Positions 12,907-24,779 of a stretch of DNA of 64,000 nt are shown piece by piece (the stretch's first letter is position 1; each line of letters opens with the position of its first letter). The stretch spans positions 8,308,001 to 8,372,000 of the forward strand of contig NGZR01000001.1 in assembly GCA_002197995.1 (NCBI GenBank), given 5' to 3'. Position numbers and translations under genes: made by a program. The notes beneath the pieces were generated by a model that searched no databases, had not been told where the DNA came from, and worked only from the letters and a program-made list of their open reading frames with translations. The stretch comes from Gaeumannomyces sp. JS-464 (lineage: Eukaryota > Ascomycota > Sordariomycetes > Magnaporthales > Magnaporthaceae).

Positions 12907-13326
12907 TTAGCGGGCCGCCTGGTCGGCCTCCTCCCGCTCGATACGTTTTAATTCCTTCACCGAGTTAATGCCGCGACGTACCGCGCGCATTATTTTTTCC
13001 AGCCACATTCGTTTTTATTTCCGAAAACGGAAAACTTTTTCCTCCGCCTTTTCCAGTTTAGCTTTAAGTTTAAAATGCTAAACGACGATATTTCGAAGCT
13101 TAAAAGGAAAAGGCTTTAAAATGTCGCACCCCGAGCGGTTAATCCGAAAACACTCCACGCACCGAAACGAGTCCTAAAAGGAGGCTTTACACCTTTTACG
13201 CTTTAAAACCTCGTAACAGTACGAATAGGAAGGCATTTCGTAGCAGTTAAAAAAAACAATCGCTAAAAGCTCCTTACGACTAACGGTTTTTTTCGCAAAA
13301 GGACGTTTTCGTACCCGACCGAACAT
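12907..13326 (-). pseudogene. Antisense Cys-rich/coiled-coil ORF of Gypsy-1 (copy B)
   Basis: A 140-codon frame on the strand opposite to gag-pol, just before the 3' LTR, beginning MFGRVRKRPF. It contains VLKRKRCKAS...RCVECFRINRSGC, a spacing reminiscent of a fungal Zn2Cys6 or related zinc knuckle. A charged heptad-like region follows (LKAKLEKAEEKVFRFRK), then an Arg/Glu-rich tail MRAVRRGINSVKELKRIEREE. Internal stops are TAG/TAA of RIP type. The homologous frame is present in copy A (24,780-25,237). Function unknown; a small nucleic-acid-binding protein is an inference. Confidence 0.6.
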
Positions 13327-13440
13327 CCTATTAAAATAAAAAGGGATGGGAAATGGTAAAAAAGGAAAGTATTTACCATTAACAAAAGGCGGGGCGATAA
13401 AACGTGGCCAAAAGGATTTGGTTTAAAAAGGGAAACCTAA

Positions 13441-13887
13441 TGTTACGACTAGCATGCAAGCTTTTAAAATAGCAAGGCAGGAAGGGGCTTTAAAGTGGTG
13501 TTTCGCCCCGCCCCGGTTACGTGGAATTACGTAAATTAAAAGGGATTTGTGGATTTGTAGCAAAGCAATAAATCTAAAAGGGATTTGTGGATTTGTAACA
13601 AAGTAATAAATTTAAAAGGGATTTGTGGATTTATAGCAAAGCTACAAATCCGACCTAACATATGGCAAAAGGCAGCGTGTATATAAAGGATGGATTTCCT
13701 ATTGTTTTAAATAGCTTTAATTAAGGCTTCGGCATTAGTTAATTTAAGTTAGCTCCCAAGCATCCCCTAAGGTAAGCAATTAAATTATCCTTTTAAGTTA
13801 CGTGTTCCTTTTGTTAATTAAACCGGCGATACTGTCCTTTTCACCCCCGAGGTGCTTTACTTTAAAAGCAAACCTTTAATTGTAACA
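13441..13887 (+). repeat. Gypsy-1 copy B 3' LTR
   Basis: 447 bp, near-identical to 6,450-6,895 apart from transition differences, with the same triplicated 38-bp unit. Followed directly by the target duplication CGCAC (13,888-13,892). Confidence 0.92.
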
Positions 13888-13892
13888 CGCAC

Positions 13893-15180
13893 GTCGTAGC
13901 GAAAAACTTTTATTAGTTTTTAATGTACGGTAGCATTAAACGTTTCGTTCGCAATTGTAACGTTTATAACCGTAGTAAAATTTGGAAAGATTTAAAATAA
14001 AGCTTTTTGTAATTTTTGCTTATTTTTAACCGGTTTTACAAACATTTGCAAATGGATTTTATAATAAACTTCCTTTTAATAAACGGGAATACTGTTTTAT
14101 AGGTAATTACTAATAGGTTGTTAAAAAAGGTTATTTTAAAAACGATACCGTTTATACGAGCCGAAAAGTGCGTAAACCGTTTTATAACTTGTTTCGTTCG
14201 TTTTTACGGCTAGCCCGTTTTAATTATTTCGGATAAAAAAACGAATTAAACTAGTAACTTTTAACAGCATTTTTATTAGCGTTTAAAAATTAAATAGTTT
14301 TTAAGCATAGCTTACCATTTTTAAACGGACGGCGGTACGAAACGCGTAAATTAAAAGGTGCAAACCGCGTTAAAAGCTTACATTAATTACTAGTAATCGG
14401 ATTAAAATTAATAACTTCCCGCAATTTAACTCGCGTTTAATTTCCGCTTTTACGCAATTATTAGCACGTTTTTTTTTTTACTAACCACGGGTACGAACTT
14501 TCGTTTATTTTAACTAGTAAAAAAACACTTTTAATTTTAAAAAAAGCGTATTAATAGCGAGGGTTAAAAAGTATGTAAAAAAACTGGCTTAAATTATAAA
14601 CATATGCTAAGCAATTATAATTACGGCAGTTTAATAAACCGAAAGGTATGCGAATTAAAAAAAGCGGCCGGCGAAGTAATATAAACTAAAAAATAAAATG
14701 TAGTTAAATTTAAACAATTTCTTTTCCTTTCGTTTAAAAAAAAAAACTTAACTAATTACGCGTTAAAATTACGGTAATTAAAATAGTAAAACTTAACGTG
14801 GTAAAAGTAAAAGGTTTATTTATTAAAGCGTATTACCGTTTTAATATGGATAAAATACGCTAAACGAGCGAAAATCCCGTTTTTAAGCAAATAATAACCA
14901 ACTTTTAACTACCGGCCGTATTGGTTAACAAAAAGCGGGAATGGTTAATAAACCGTATCGATAAAACCCGCATTATAAACGAAAAGCGAAATAAAGTTAA
15001 AAAAGTTTATATTTGGTAAAAAGGGCATATAATGCTTATTTGAACCTTTTTTAAGCTTTTCGCAAAAAACGAAGCGTTAAACCGCTATAAGGAAAAGTAC
15101 GAGAACGTTATAACGAATAATAGCGATTTTAAAATGCAAGCGGTAAAACGAAAGCGTAATAAGCCGAAAAAAGCGTAAAA
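13893..15180 (+). pseudogene. Gypsy-2 pol remnant, part 2 (integrase)
   Basis: Continues the frame broken at 6,449. It reads as a retroviral-type integrase core: FINFLLINGNTVL with the first-Asp region, KKVILKTIPF, then VLIISDKKTN holding the second Asp, and TDGGTKRVN where the catalytic Glu position reads Lys (G-to-A). The Arg/Lys-rich tail ends about 15,175 in KMQAVKRKRNKPKKA. This shows that Gypsy-1 copy B landed inside the Gypsy-2 integrase coding region. Confidence 0.75.
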
Positions 15181-15295
15181 AAAAGGAAAGTTCCGTAACG
15201 CTAATGCTATATATATCAATTAATACAATTCCCGCCGATAAAAAAACCGCAAATTTTAAAGTTAATTCCGCGTTTTAAAACGCGATTAAACTATT

Positions 15296-16424
15296 AATTT
15301 AAAATCCTTCCCATTTACTTTCCTTTTTATCCTTTTTATCCTTTTTATCCTTTTTACCCGCTTTTTCGTTTTTCGCACCGTTATCGTCGTTATTTTTTTC
15401 GTTTTTCGCACCGTTATCGTTATTACTTTTTTCGTCGCTCGCGTTATATAAATTGCTAAAATTTAAATCGTTAACGATTAAAAGTGTAATAACGTTTTTA
15501 CTAACGCGCGAAAGCGCCGTAATAATACGAATAAAGTTAAAAAACTCGGGGTAAAAACGGGTGCTAATATCGATGGTAAAATTAAACCCCGCATTAAAAC
15601 GAGCGGGTAAACCAATACCCGACCCGAAAAAGAACGAGCCGCGAAACGCGTTTTGTAAACGATTTATAGCGAATATAATAATAGCGAATAAAAGCGTAGT
15701 CGAAAACCGAGCGGGTATAAAAGAAAAAAGCTAAAGCTCGGGGTTAAGCTTAAATCGCGTTATACGCGAGCGTTTAAAAAAAAAGCGTAAAGTTAAATTC
15801 GTAATATTATCGTTAACGCGGGACCGTTTAAACGATAAGGTAATAAACGGTAAACCGAACCGGTCGTTTTTAAATTTGGCAACGTAAATCGCGCGTTTAA
15901 AAGCGGCGATGCGTTATTTATACGTAACGTTAAAAGCAAAGTGGTTTAATAAGGTAATAATTATAACGCTATTAGGAAAAATTAGCAAACGCATTTGTAA
16001 CGGCGGAAAGCTATTTTTAGGAAATTTACGGCATTATTTTACAAACGGTTTTTAAGCGTTTTATATTACGCTAAATAACGCAAGCAATTTTAAAAAGCTT
16101 AAAAGCTTTTTCGGCATTTTTATTAAATAACGCGAACTTTTAATCGGTATGCAATTAAATAATAACGGGGAAAACGGCGGTGCATTTACGGTTAGCGAAA
16201 TTGCATTTGTAATACGCGGTACGTTTAAAACCAAGCTACGAATAATAGGGCTGGTTTTACGAATGCAGCGAAAGCAGCGGTCGGCGCGCTTAACGCCGCG
16301 TAAAAGGAAAACGACGGTAAAAGTAACGGGCTGCTCGTTTTTCGACGTAAAAACGACAAGCTCGAATCGGAACTTTAAATGCGGGAATAAACGACGGATT
16401 AAACGGGATTTGTGGGAAAAATAA
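15296..16424 (-). pseudogene. Antisense long ORF of Gypsy-2 with Lys/Asp-rich repetitive tail
   Basis: A minus-strand frame stays open for about 375 codons apart from a handful of TAA/TAG codons of RIP type. The N-terminal part includes a Cys-rich trace RADRCFRCIRK. The middle has hydrophobic stretches such as TLLFAIIIFAINRLQ and LPARFNAGFNFTIDIS. The C-terminus is low-complexity, with two NNDNGAKNEK-like repeats and four KKD units, encoded by the tandem repeats at 15,319-15,425. It lies opposite to gag-pol between integrase and the 3' LTR, the position held by the unrelated antisense frame of Gypsy-1. Family not recognised. Confidence 0.5.
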
Positions 16425-16667
16425 AAGTAAAAAGTTTACCATAACGGTAAAAAAGCGGGTAAAAGTAAATCGTAAAACGAAAATAGCTAAAAGGTGGAAA
16501 TTAGTTAAAAGCGACGAAAACGGGCAAACGGCCGCGTAAATAATTGCGATCGCGCGCGCGAAAAAAAGGGAATTTACTACTAATACGCGATAAGTAAAAG
16601 TAAGGCAAGCGATTAAATAAGTTAAAAAAAGGTTAGCGAAGGCAAAGCAACGGGCGGAAACGAAGGC

Positions 16668-16837
16668 TGATGGAAGTGCGCGGCGACAAGCACCTAAAGT
16701 GATTTGTTATTATTGCTTAACTACTTTACTAAATTTCGGGTTAAAGCGCGCGCAGGCCAAAATACTAAGGCCAGTGCATAGGCCTAAAGCTATAAGGCAC
16801 CGGTTGCTACCCACGTAATTCCAGGCCATTTTTAACA
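16668..16837 (-). repeat. Copia LTR (3' end of the element)
   Basis: 170 bp direct repeat of 21,901-22,070, beginning TGATGGAAGTGCG and ending TTTTTAACA. Preceded by the target duplication AAGGC. Confidence 0.92.
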
Positions 16838-16849
16838 CCCCCTCGTAGG

Positions 16850-19800
16850 CCATGCAACGGTTTTAAAAGTATTATAAGCCCGCATTTACGTAGTAACCCT
16901 CCAAGTTTGTAGTGTTTTTTTGGTTTTCTTATAAGCCGTTTACTGCGGCATTTGCTGCATTCCCAGCTAAATAATAAACCTCGCCTATTTTTCCGCCGTT
17001 AGGCCTTTCGTAAAACCGTCCGCTTTTATGTTAGCCGTGCTAATTAGCTTAAGGGTGAAAAGTTAACGCTTTATAATATCGATTACCCACTTATAACGGA
17101 GGTCGATTATACGGGTGCGGGCTAATTTTAACGGGTTTAATACCGTCGTTTAAGCGTTAGCGCTGTCCGTATGCACCACGAAAGTTTTTCGCTAAAGGTA
17201 TCCAGTTTTTTTTAAAATGCTTTTAATCCAAAGCAAAGCCCGGCCCGTTAGCAGGAGGTTAACGAACTCCGCTTTCGTCGTTAATGTCGTTATAAAAGTC
17301 TGCTTTTTTAATTGCTAGTAAACAGGACCACCCGCTAGCATAACGATTACACCGCTTATAAATGCCCTCGTACGAAGGCAATTAGCGAACGAGGCGTTTT
17401 TATAAGCTTTTAGGCCGATCGCTTCGGCGTTATAAATAGGCTTATTAAAGGTAAACGCAAGCTTTTTAATGCTAATAATATAACGTTAAAAGTGCTTTAG
17501 CAATGCTAAATGCTCGTTGCCGGGATTGGCATTAACTTTTTGCAACCTTTTTACGGTATACGTGATATTAGGGCGAGTAATGCCAGCGAAATAGCTAATA
17601 CTCGCTATTTCCGATTAATAGCGTAAAACCTCCTCGTGCGGGAAAGGGTCCTAAATAATCGGCATTATAAAGTTAAAGGGTTAAAGCGTTTTTACTGCTT
17701 TAAAATCCTCCCGTTCGTATTTGGTAATAATTTTGTTAATATAATCGCGTTAGTAAAAGCTTATAGTTTTTCGCTAGCGATTTTTTACAATTTGCATGCC
17801 GAGGAACGTTTTTGCATTACTTAAAACGGTTATTTCGAACCGGCTACCCACTTCGATAACGGTGGTTTTAATTTCCGTAACGGTACGGGCGGCAATTTAA
17901 AAATCGTCCACGTAAAACAACAGTATAACGCCCGTTTCCTTTTTGCGATAAAAGCAAACGTTTTGGTAAATCGGTTTAAAGCTAAATGCTTCGAGCTTTG
18001 GAATAATCGTTCGATACCACCATAAAAGCGATTTGCGAAAGCCGTAAAATGCTTTTTTTAAGCGGTAATAATAGCTTTTTTGCCCAACCGAAATGCTTTA
18101 AAGTTGCTATACGTATACCATAACGTTATTAAGTACGATAGCGCCGAAATAGGCAATTATAAAGTCGAATTAGCGGCATTTAAAATCGTTAACGGCCATA
18201 AGCATAAAAACACTTTTGTAAACGCTATATAAGCGATTGCCGCGTACGTTACAGCTTTATCCTCGCCCGGAATATCGTCGTAATTGCCGCAAACGACCTA
18301 ACGCGTTTTAATCTTTTTAAAAGCACCGTTAAACGTTAGTTTAAACACGTATACCCATTTGCCCGGCAATGCTTTAGCACCCGGGGGCAATTTTTTTAAC
18401 ACCCACGTGTTTTTTTCAAATAACGTGTTAATTTGCTTTTGCATTATTAACTTGTAATATCGCTCGTATTTGGCTTTATACTTTACCGCGTTATAATAAT
18501 AAGCCGGAATATACGGTATTCCCGGCATCGTGGTAACGCCAAGGAGCGCGAGGTTAGGGATTTTAAAACCGCCGATTTTTTAAAACAAAACGATATCGTT
18601 ATCCGGGTACGTAACGTTAACAAATGCAAAGCCCGTTTTTCGGGCAGTTTTTTAGCAGCTTTAATATTCGTATTAAGGCTATAAAAGCTTTCGTCGTTTC
18701 CGGCGCTTTTAAAGTTACCCGGATCTTTTTTCGCTACCTTTTTAACATTTTTAAACTCGAAGCGAGCCGTTATAAATGCTTTCGCGGGCTTCCTTTTTTT
18801 GCAGGTTTTTGGTATTAGAACTTCGTAATGCTTAAAAGCCGTTAAGCGCTTTTTTAATTGCTGGTCATTCGGCGAAAGCGGCGGCCGCTTTTTGCAAATC
18901 CTTTTTTTAAGCGCTACGGGCACCGTAACCGCCTCGTTACCGAGCTCGGGAGTTTTTTCGGGTATTAGCATGCCCGGCCCGGCGGGCTTTTTAAGCTTTT
19001 TAGGCTTTGCAGCGGCAAGCTCCTCGTTTTTCGCTCCGGTTTCCCTGGTATCCTCCGCAAACGATAAATCGTTTTTACTTCCGGGGCCGGCAATATCGCT
19101 AATTGCCCCGGTATTACCATCGGTACTATCGGTGGAATTGGTAGTTAAGCTAGTATTATAAACCTAAATGCCTATTATAAAGTAAAGGTTTTTAATAACG
19201 GCTTCGTTAACCTCGTTAATAGTAATCGCCTTTTTAACAAAATTATCGGGCGACTTCCGGCGTTTACCAGCGCTTTTGTTAATCCGTGCGTTACGGTAAC
19301 GAAAAACCTTATCGGTACCGTCCGGCTTAACTAGCAAGATTTCGTTATAAAGGCCTTCCCAGCCTATAAGCCGGCTTTTCGTTACCTTAAGGGCCATTTT
19401 GTTAGTTTTGGCTTATTTGCCGTTTTTAATTAGCATTTAGGCGACCGCGCTTTAAATGCGGAAGGTACGGATTGGTGGTTAGTAATACTCCTCGTTAAAG
19501 CCGATTGCTTTTGCCCACGCTTCGTGCGGGCTTTTTTTGCTATTAAAAGCTGTATTTGGGGTATAGTTTAGCACTTTTTTCGCTATTTGCAAGGCATATA
19601 CCCAATACTTTTTATGCAAGCCGTTAGCGTTAATCCCGGTGCGAGCCGCGTTAAGTATAATACGGTTAGCACGTTTAACGATGCTGTTTATTTCCGGGCA
19701 TTACGCCGGGCTAATTTCGCAAGCTTTGCTTTAAGCAATGCAATAGGACTTTAGCTTTTCCGGGTTAAACTCCGTGCTACCGTTCGTATAAATTGCTTAT

Positions 19801-21890
19801 ATTTTAATGCCTAATTGGAATTTAATATAGTTAATTTAATTATAAACCTTCGTAAAGATTTCCGTATTAGCTTTGTTAATTGCAAAAATCACTTAGCTAA
19901 AAGTAATTGCCTTATTAATAATATAAACGGCGTAATTGTATCCGCCGTATAAAATAGGCGAAATGGTTAGTGTATTTATGTAAATACGGCTTAAAAAGCG
20001 AGTAGTGCGGTGGAAATAACGATTGCCGATAATTTGGGTCGCTTTGCTTTTTAAACAGCCATTACAGGTATGTTTTAATGCTTTAAAATAGCTGACTTTA
20101 ATGCTTGCAGCGCGGCAGGCCGTTATTACCGCTTTTTTATTAGCATACATTAAACGCCGATATATTATTACGTAAAATACCGGGCGTTTTGTTGTGGTTT
20201 GTGCGTTAACCTTCGTCGGTCGGTTTTTTCCGTTAGGTGCGTTGCTTAAAGCCACAAAGCCCGGAGGCGCGTTTGCGGGCATGTTAACGTTAGCAATTAG
20301 TACGTTATTATTAATTTGGTAACTGCTTAACCATTTATCGTTGGGCGTTACGAAAATAATCGGTTTAATCGTCCTTTAAGCTTACTTTGCGCATTTTGCC
20401 AAAGCTAAAAAGGTTAAAAGGGGATTTAGGCGTAAAATTGCTTATAAGGTAACTGTAATAACGCCCGCTTTATTACGCTAATGCATTTCGACGGTGCTTT
20501 TTTTAACGGAAACTTAGGCGCCGCCGTTAGCCGTGGTAGCGTTATAAGGGACTTCGCGCTTCCTTAGCGAGGTAAACCATTTGCGATTGTTAAAGTGGTG
20601 TTTAAACGAGCCGGAGTCGATTATTACGGCGTTACGGGCACTATTAATATTGCTTAAAGCGGTATTGGCCATGGTGTACTGGCTAGCACTGCCTCGATTA
20701 ACCGGCATACTACCAGTATAATCGGCAGCCTTTGGGTTGGCCGTAACCTCGTTAGCTGCTTTATTACCTCGCTAAAAACGCCGCTCCGGATATTTGGCCT
20801 TTTAAGCCTTTTCGAGCTTAAAATGCAAAAGCCAGCAGTTATCGTCGCCGCTTTTGTAATGCTTACCGCACTTATTATAATAAAAAGCACGCGAAACGAT
20901 AGTGCAACCCTTTTTGCTATAGGGTTTCGGCTTTTCCCTCGGTCCTTAAAATCCTTCCGGCTTTTTGTTAATGTTAGTTATAGCTTTCGATTTCGAAGCC
21001 TTTATAACCGCTGTACTTTTAAGCATTTTCGAAATGAAGTTAGCGGAAATGCGGCGCTCGCTTTTACAATTCCCCAAAGCTATAGCCACCGTAAAAGGGT
21101 AAGTGGCGCTAAGCCCGTTAACGAAGCTCCTTATAAGCATCCGGTTCGAAATGTTAATATTAGCTTAATCCAAAGCTTGCTTTACTTATAGCCAGCGGTT
21201 CGTATATTTCTTAACGTTACTGTCGAACTTTTCCACCGAAATTATATAGTGTTCGTTAATTAAAGCGTTAAAACGGCCGTTAGCGGTAATTTTAATAGTG
21301 CTAATTACTTTGTTTTAAAAAGCTTTCGGGTTTTAATCCTTATCGTTATTAGGGCGGTTTTAACCAGCCTTTTTCAAATCCGTAATTACCTTTTTAATAT
21401 TATTACGAATGCAATACCATGTTAATGTCCTTTTAAAAGCCCATAATTATATAACTTCGTCGTTTTCCGCTTTAACCGGCTTAGTTAAAAGGTTAGCAAA
21501 TATAAAAGAAATGTTGCGAAAAGCGGTTAAATGCACCCGGATAATGCGCTTCCATATTTCCAAATTAAAAGGCCTTAATAAGTCCGGGATTTTTACTGCG
21601 ATTTCGCGGTATTCCGCCATTTCGGCGGCTTTGTTAGCACTTTTAACGCGTATAAAAGCGTTAAATTGCAAAGGAAATGGTGCTTTTAAACGCTAAAAAG
21701 GTTATTATTATTGCTTTATTATAATTGCTAATCGGCGCCGAACGCGGCCTTGTTAATTATCGTTTAACGGTTTTTTAACTGCTGCGCCTCGCCCGTAATC
21801 CACGGCGGGAAAACGCAAATCACGGGAAACAACTCGTGCACCGTTAATCTCTTTTAATTAGGCAAAAATATCGTTAACGGTAACGCGAAA
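16850..21890 (-). pseudogene. Copia gag-pol remnant
   Basis: Minus-strand frame fragments. Gag-like sequence lies at about 21,700-20,900. The integrase zinc-binding and core region is around 20,282-19,500, with conserved spaced Cys in the C-x2-C of HTCNGCLKSKA. A Pro/Ser/Lys-rich linker covers 19,160-18,530. RT runs from about 18,528 with PPGAKALPGKWVY, and FYVDDF at about 17,900. The RNase H region extends to about 17,000. Stops and frameshifts break it into pieces of up to 162 codons. It would have encoded the single Copia polyprotein. Confidence 0.8.
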
Positions 21891-21900
21891 GCTTATAACC

Positions 21901-22070
21901 TGATAAAAGTGCGCGGCGACAAGCACTTAAAGTGATTTGTTACTATTGTTTGGCTATTTTACTGGATCGCGGGCTAAAGCGCGCGCAAGCCAAAATACTA
22001 GGGCCAATGCATAGGCTTAAAGCTGTAAGGCACCGGTTGCTACCCACGTAACTCCAAGCCACCTTTAACA
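21901..22070 (-). repeat. Copia LTR (5' end of the element)
   Basis: 170 bp direct repeat of 16,668-16,837, TG...CA ends, followed by AAGGC (22,071-22,075). Confidence 0.92.
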
Positions 22071-22253
22071 AAGGCGTTAAATACCGCGTCGGTCGTAAAT
22101 GGTAATGTTAAAAAAAGGGAAGTAAGGAATTGGATCGCGTGCAAAAGTGCGGATAACGCCGTAGGTAAAATCGGTAAAAGCGTTAACTTAATTAAGAAAG
22201 CGGTTAACGCGGTAAGTACGGCTTTACTTTTATAGGCTGGGTAAAAGCCGAGT

Positions 22254-22469
22254 TGTTAAAAAGTGGGTTCCTATTAATGCAATTACGGGTTTCGGCCCGT
22301 AGCTGGTAGCTTACCGAAGCGCGTTATATTAACGCACCAGCCACGCTATTAATAAATAGCCAAATTCGCTTTTAAATTTGCAAAGCAGCCCTTTTTACCT
22401 TTTAGCTTTCGTAGTTTGTTAATTTACTAAAGTTTTTATAAGCGTGCATTACGTTGTAAAACTTTTACA
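22254..22469 (+). repeat. Gypsy-2 3' LTR
   Basis: 216 bp copy of 2,059-2,275, here with intact TG start and CA end, followed by the target duplication GCTTT and the resumption of Gypsy-1 copy A. Confidence 0.92.
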
Positions 22470-24368
22470 GCTTTTAAGCAATTACAAAACGCTATATTAA
22501 AAAAATTAATATTAGTACTTTTAAATTTAAAAAAAACCTTTCGAAGTTAAAATTAACGCGTTAAATTACGTAATCGCCGGTTAACTCGAATAGCGAAACA
22601 ATTAAAAACGGTTGCATTTTTGCGCGTTTTTTTCGCAAAAGTTAAATAAATTTAAGTTAAATTACCAAATCCACGATAAAAAACTTTTAATAATTATTCG
22701 AGCATTTAAAAAGTGGCGACCGCACTTTTATAAAGCGAAGCACCAGGTTATAATATATATAAACCATAAAAACCTAATACATTTTACCATTAGTAAAAAC
22801 TTAAATAAGCGATAAGTTCGTTAAAGCGAGTTTTTTGCAAAATTACGACATCCGGATTAAATATCGAAAAAGGTCGAAAAACGGCCGGGTGGACGCCTTA
22901 AGCTAATAACCGAACTATTAAGTTGCAATACCTAAAAAAACACGGGTAATTTTAACGGAAGGATTAAACGGATTTTTAATCCCAGTATAAAAGATATTCG
23001 CTAAAACGGTCCAATAAGGAAAAGTTTAAATTTTAAAAAAAATCCAACAAATTTACAGCCAGCTAGCATACGGCTATTAAAGCGTAAAAAAACCGTAAAA
23101 ACGGTTATAATAATACCACGGGTTAATAAAAACCCGAGTTGAAATATAAAACGCAATAAAAAATTGCGAAAGCTGTGTTAAAAATAAGGCTAGCAAATAT
23201 AAGCTTTACGGGCTTTTGCAACTTTTGCCGGCGTTTAACGAAGTATAACAAAAAGTTACTATAAATTTCGTCGTTAAACTACCTAAATCGAAAAAACCTT
23301 TAACGAATGTCCAATATAATAGCATTTTAATAATAGTAAATAGGCTTACCAAATACGCCTTATTTTTACCTTATAAAAAAGCAGTAACGTTACGAAGCTA
23401 GCGTACGTTTTTATTAAACACGTAATAGCGAAATACGGCACGCCGGACCGTTTAATTACGGATAAAAACAAGTTATTTACAAGCAAGTTTTGGAAAAGGC
23501 TTATAAACAAGCTAAAAGCCGAACACTTTTTATTTATACCTTACCACTTTTAAATAAATGGATAAACAAAGCGAATAAACCAAACTATAAAGCAGTATTT
23601 ACGTTATTACGTTAATTATAAACAAAACGATTGGATATAATTACTTTTTATAACTTAATTCGCTTATAATAGCTTAATTTATAAAAGTATAAAAATTACA
23701 CCGTTTTATACGAATTACGGGTTTACGCTTACGGCGTACAAAAAACCTAAGGCAGGAAAATAAGCTTTAATAGCGGAAATACAAATAGCAAAGCTTATTA
23801 AACTGCATAAATACTTCCAAACAAAGCTATAAAAAATTACGGCATTGTATAACCACTTAAGCAAATAAAAAAAGGATCGAAAAACCGACTTTTAAAAAAG
23901 GAAATAGCGTTTATCTTTTTCGACGCAATATTAAAACAAAACGACCGAGCGATAAGTTAAACCACAAAAAACTAGGACCGTTTAAAATATTAAAAAAGGT
24001 TTCGGATATAAATTACAAATTTTAACTATTACTAATTATAAAATCCCACCCGGTTTGTTATATTTCCCTATTTAAATTAGCATTACCGGGCTTTAAAAGC
24101 AATAAGTTAATGGAAATTAACCTAAAATAAAAGTACGAAATCGAAGAAATTTTAAACCATAAGCTAAAAAACAAGCTTAAAAAGTATTTAGTTAAATGGA
24201 AAGGATACGGTTACGAGGAAAACACGTAGGAAAAAAAACCAACTTTGTAAATTACTAGGAAGCTTTAGCGAAATACCGGCAAAAGCATTTATAAAAAGGT
24301 TAATAAAAGCAAAAAAAATAGTTAGGAAACCAACCGGCGAAAACTTAACAATCGGGTTTTTAGTAATA

Positions 24369-24436
24369 GTCGTGCCGGGATTCGAACCTAAAACCTTAAT
24401 AAAAGGATTAAAGCCACACTTAATGCGCTATAAAAC
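24369..24436 (-). tRNA. tRNA-like sequence in Gypsy-1 copy A (counterpart of 12,703-12,770)
   Basis: 68 nt, RIP-eroded. It keeps the B box GGTTCGAATCC and the GCACGAC acceptor 3' arm, while the 5' arm has drifted by transitions. Same place in the element as the copy B unit. Confidence 0.4.
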
Positions 24437-24574
24437 TTAAAAAAGTTGTTAAAAAAAGCACGGCTTACCGGAATTAAACAAGGCAAAAAGGTTTGTTACG
24501 AACGGTTAAAAAAAAAAAAAAAGCACCACCATAATAACATTATCGGTTTAACGATAATATTATTATAATAAACA

Positions 24575-24644
24575 AACCCGTTAAAAATCGAACTTGCAAC
24601 TTCGGCAAAAAAAGACCAAAGCTATACCTAATATGCCACGGGTT
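24575..24644 (-). tRNA. tRNA-like sequence in Gypsy-1 copy A
   Basis: 70 nt on the - strand with perfectly pairing 7-bp acceptor arms AACCCGT/ACGGGTT, an A-box-like TGGCATATTAGGTATAG and a B-box trace AGTTCGATT. The central arm CTTTGG...CCGAAG can pair. The T arm is damaged by transitions. Probable pseudo-tRNA carried by the element. Confidence 0.45.
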
Positions 24645-24779
24645 TTATAAAAGCGTTAAGGAAAAAACAACTTACGGGAGTTAAAAAAGGCAAGCAGGTC
24701 CAAATTAAAATTAACCCCGGGCGTTTGCTAAGAAAAAAAAAACGGCAAAAGCTACGGATGGCCCGGGCTGCGAGGCAGT

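Larger units (their letters stand above)
6450..13887 (+). mobile_element. Gypsy-1 copy B: full-length chromovirus LTR retrotransposon
   Basis: Complete nested insertion of about 7.4 kb with 446/447 bp LTRs starting TGTTACGAC and ending TTGTAACA, flanked by a perfect 5-bp duplication CGCAC (6,445-6,449 and 13,888-13,892). The interior runs gag with a zinc knuckle, protease, RT, RNase H, integrase and a C-terminal chromodomain, followed by antisense tRNA-like units and an antisense reading frame before the 3' LTR. It is inserted in Gypsy-2 integrase. Less eroded than copy A, but all frames are interrupted. Confidence 0.93.
16668..22070 (-). mobile_element. Copia-type LTR retrotransposon inserted in Gypsy-2
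   Basis: 5.4 kb element with two 170-bp LTRs (16,668-16,837; 21,901-22,070), TG...CA ends and a perfect 5-bp duplication AAGGC (16,663-16,667; 22,071-22,075). Coding order on the - strand is gag, integrase (about 20,280-19,500), then RT and RNase H, the Ty1/Copia order with integrase before RT. The RT start reads KKLPPGAKALPGKWVYVFK (18,298-18,420) and the catalytic YVDD is intact at 17,903-17,914. It is less stop-riddled than the elements around it, consistent with a later insertion. Confidence 0.92.
2059..22469 (+). mobile_element. Gypsy-2: LTR retrotransposon inserted in Gypsy-1 copy A, itself split by two later insertions
   Basis: It is bounded by 217/216 bp direct LTRs (2,059-2,275 and 22,254-22,469) and flanked by a 5-bp duplication GCTTT (2,054-2,058 and 22,470-22,474). 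The 3' LTR begins TG and ends CA; the 5' LTR begins TA, as expected after a G-to-A change. Domain order on the + strand is gag, zinc knuckle, protease, RT (YLDD), RNase H and integrase, a Ty3/Gypsy order. It is interrupted by Gypsy-1 copy B (6,450-13,887) within integrase and by a Copia element (16,668-22,070) near its 3' end. Without them the element is about 7.6 kb. Confidence 0.9.

Noticed and set aside
18624..19161. Plus-strand frames of 64 and 89 codons
   Set aside because: The minus strand encodes the Copia linker and RT start; these are shadows.
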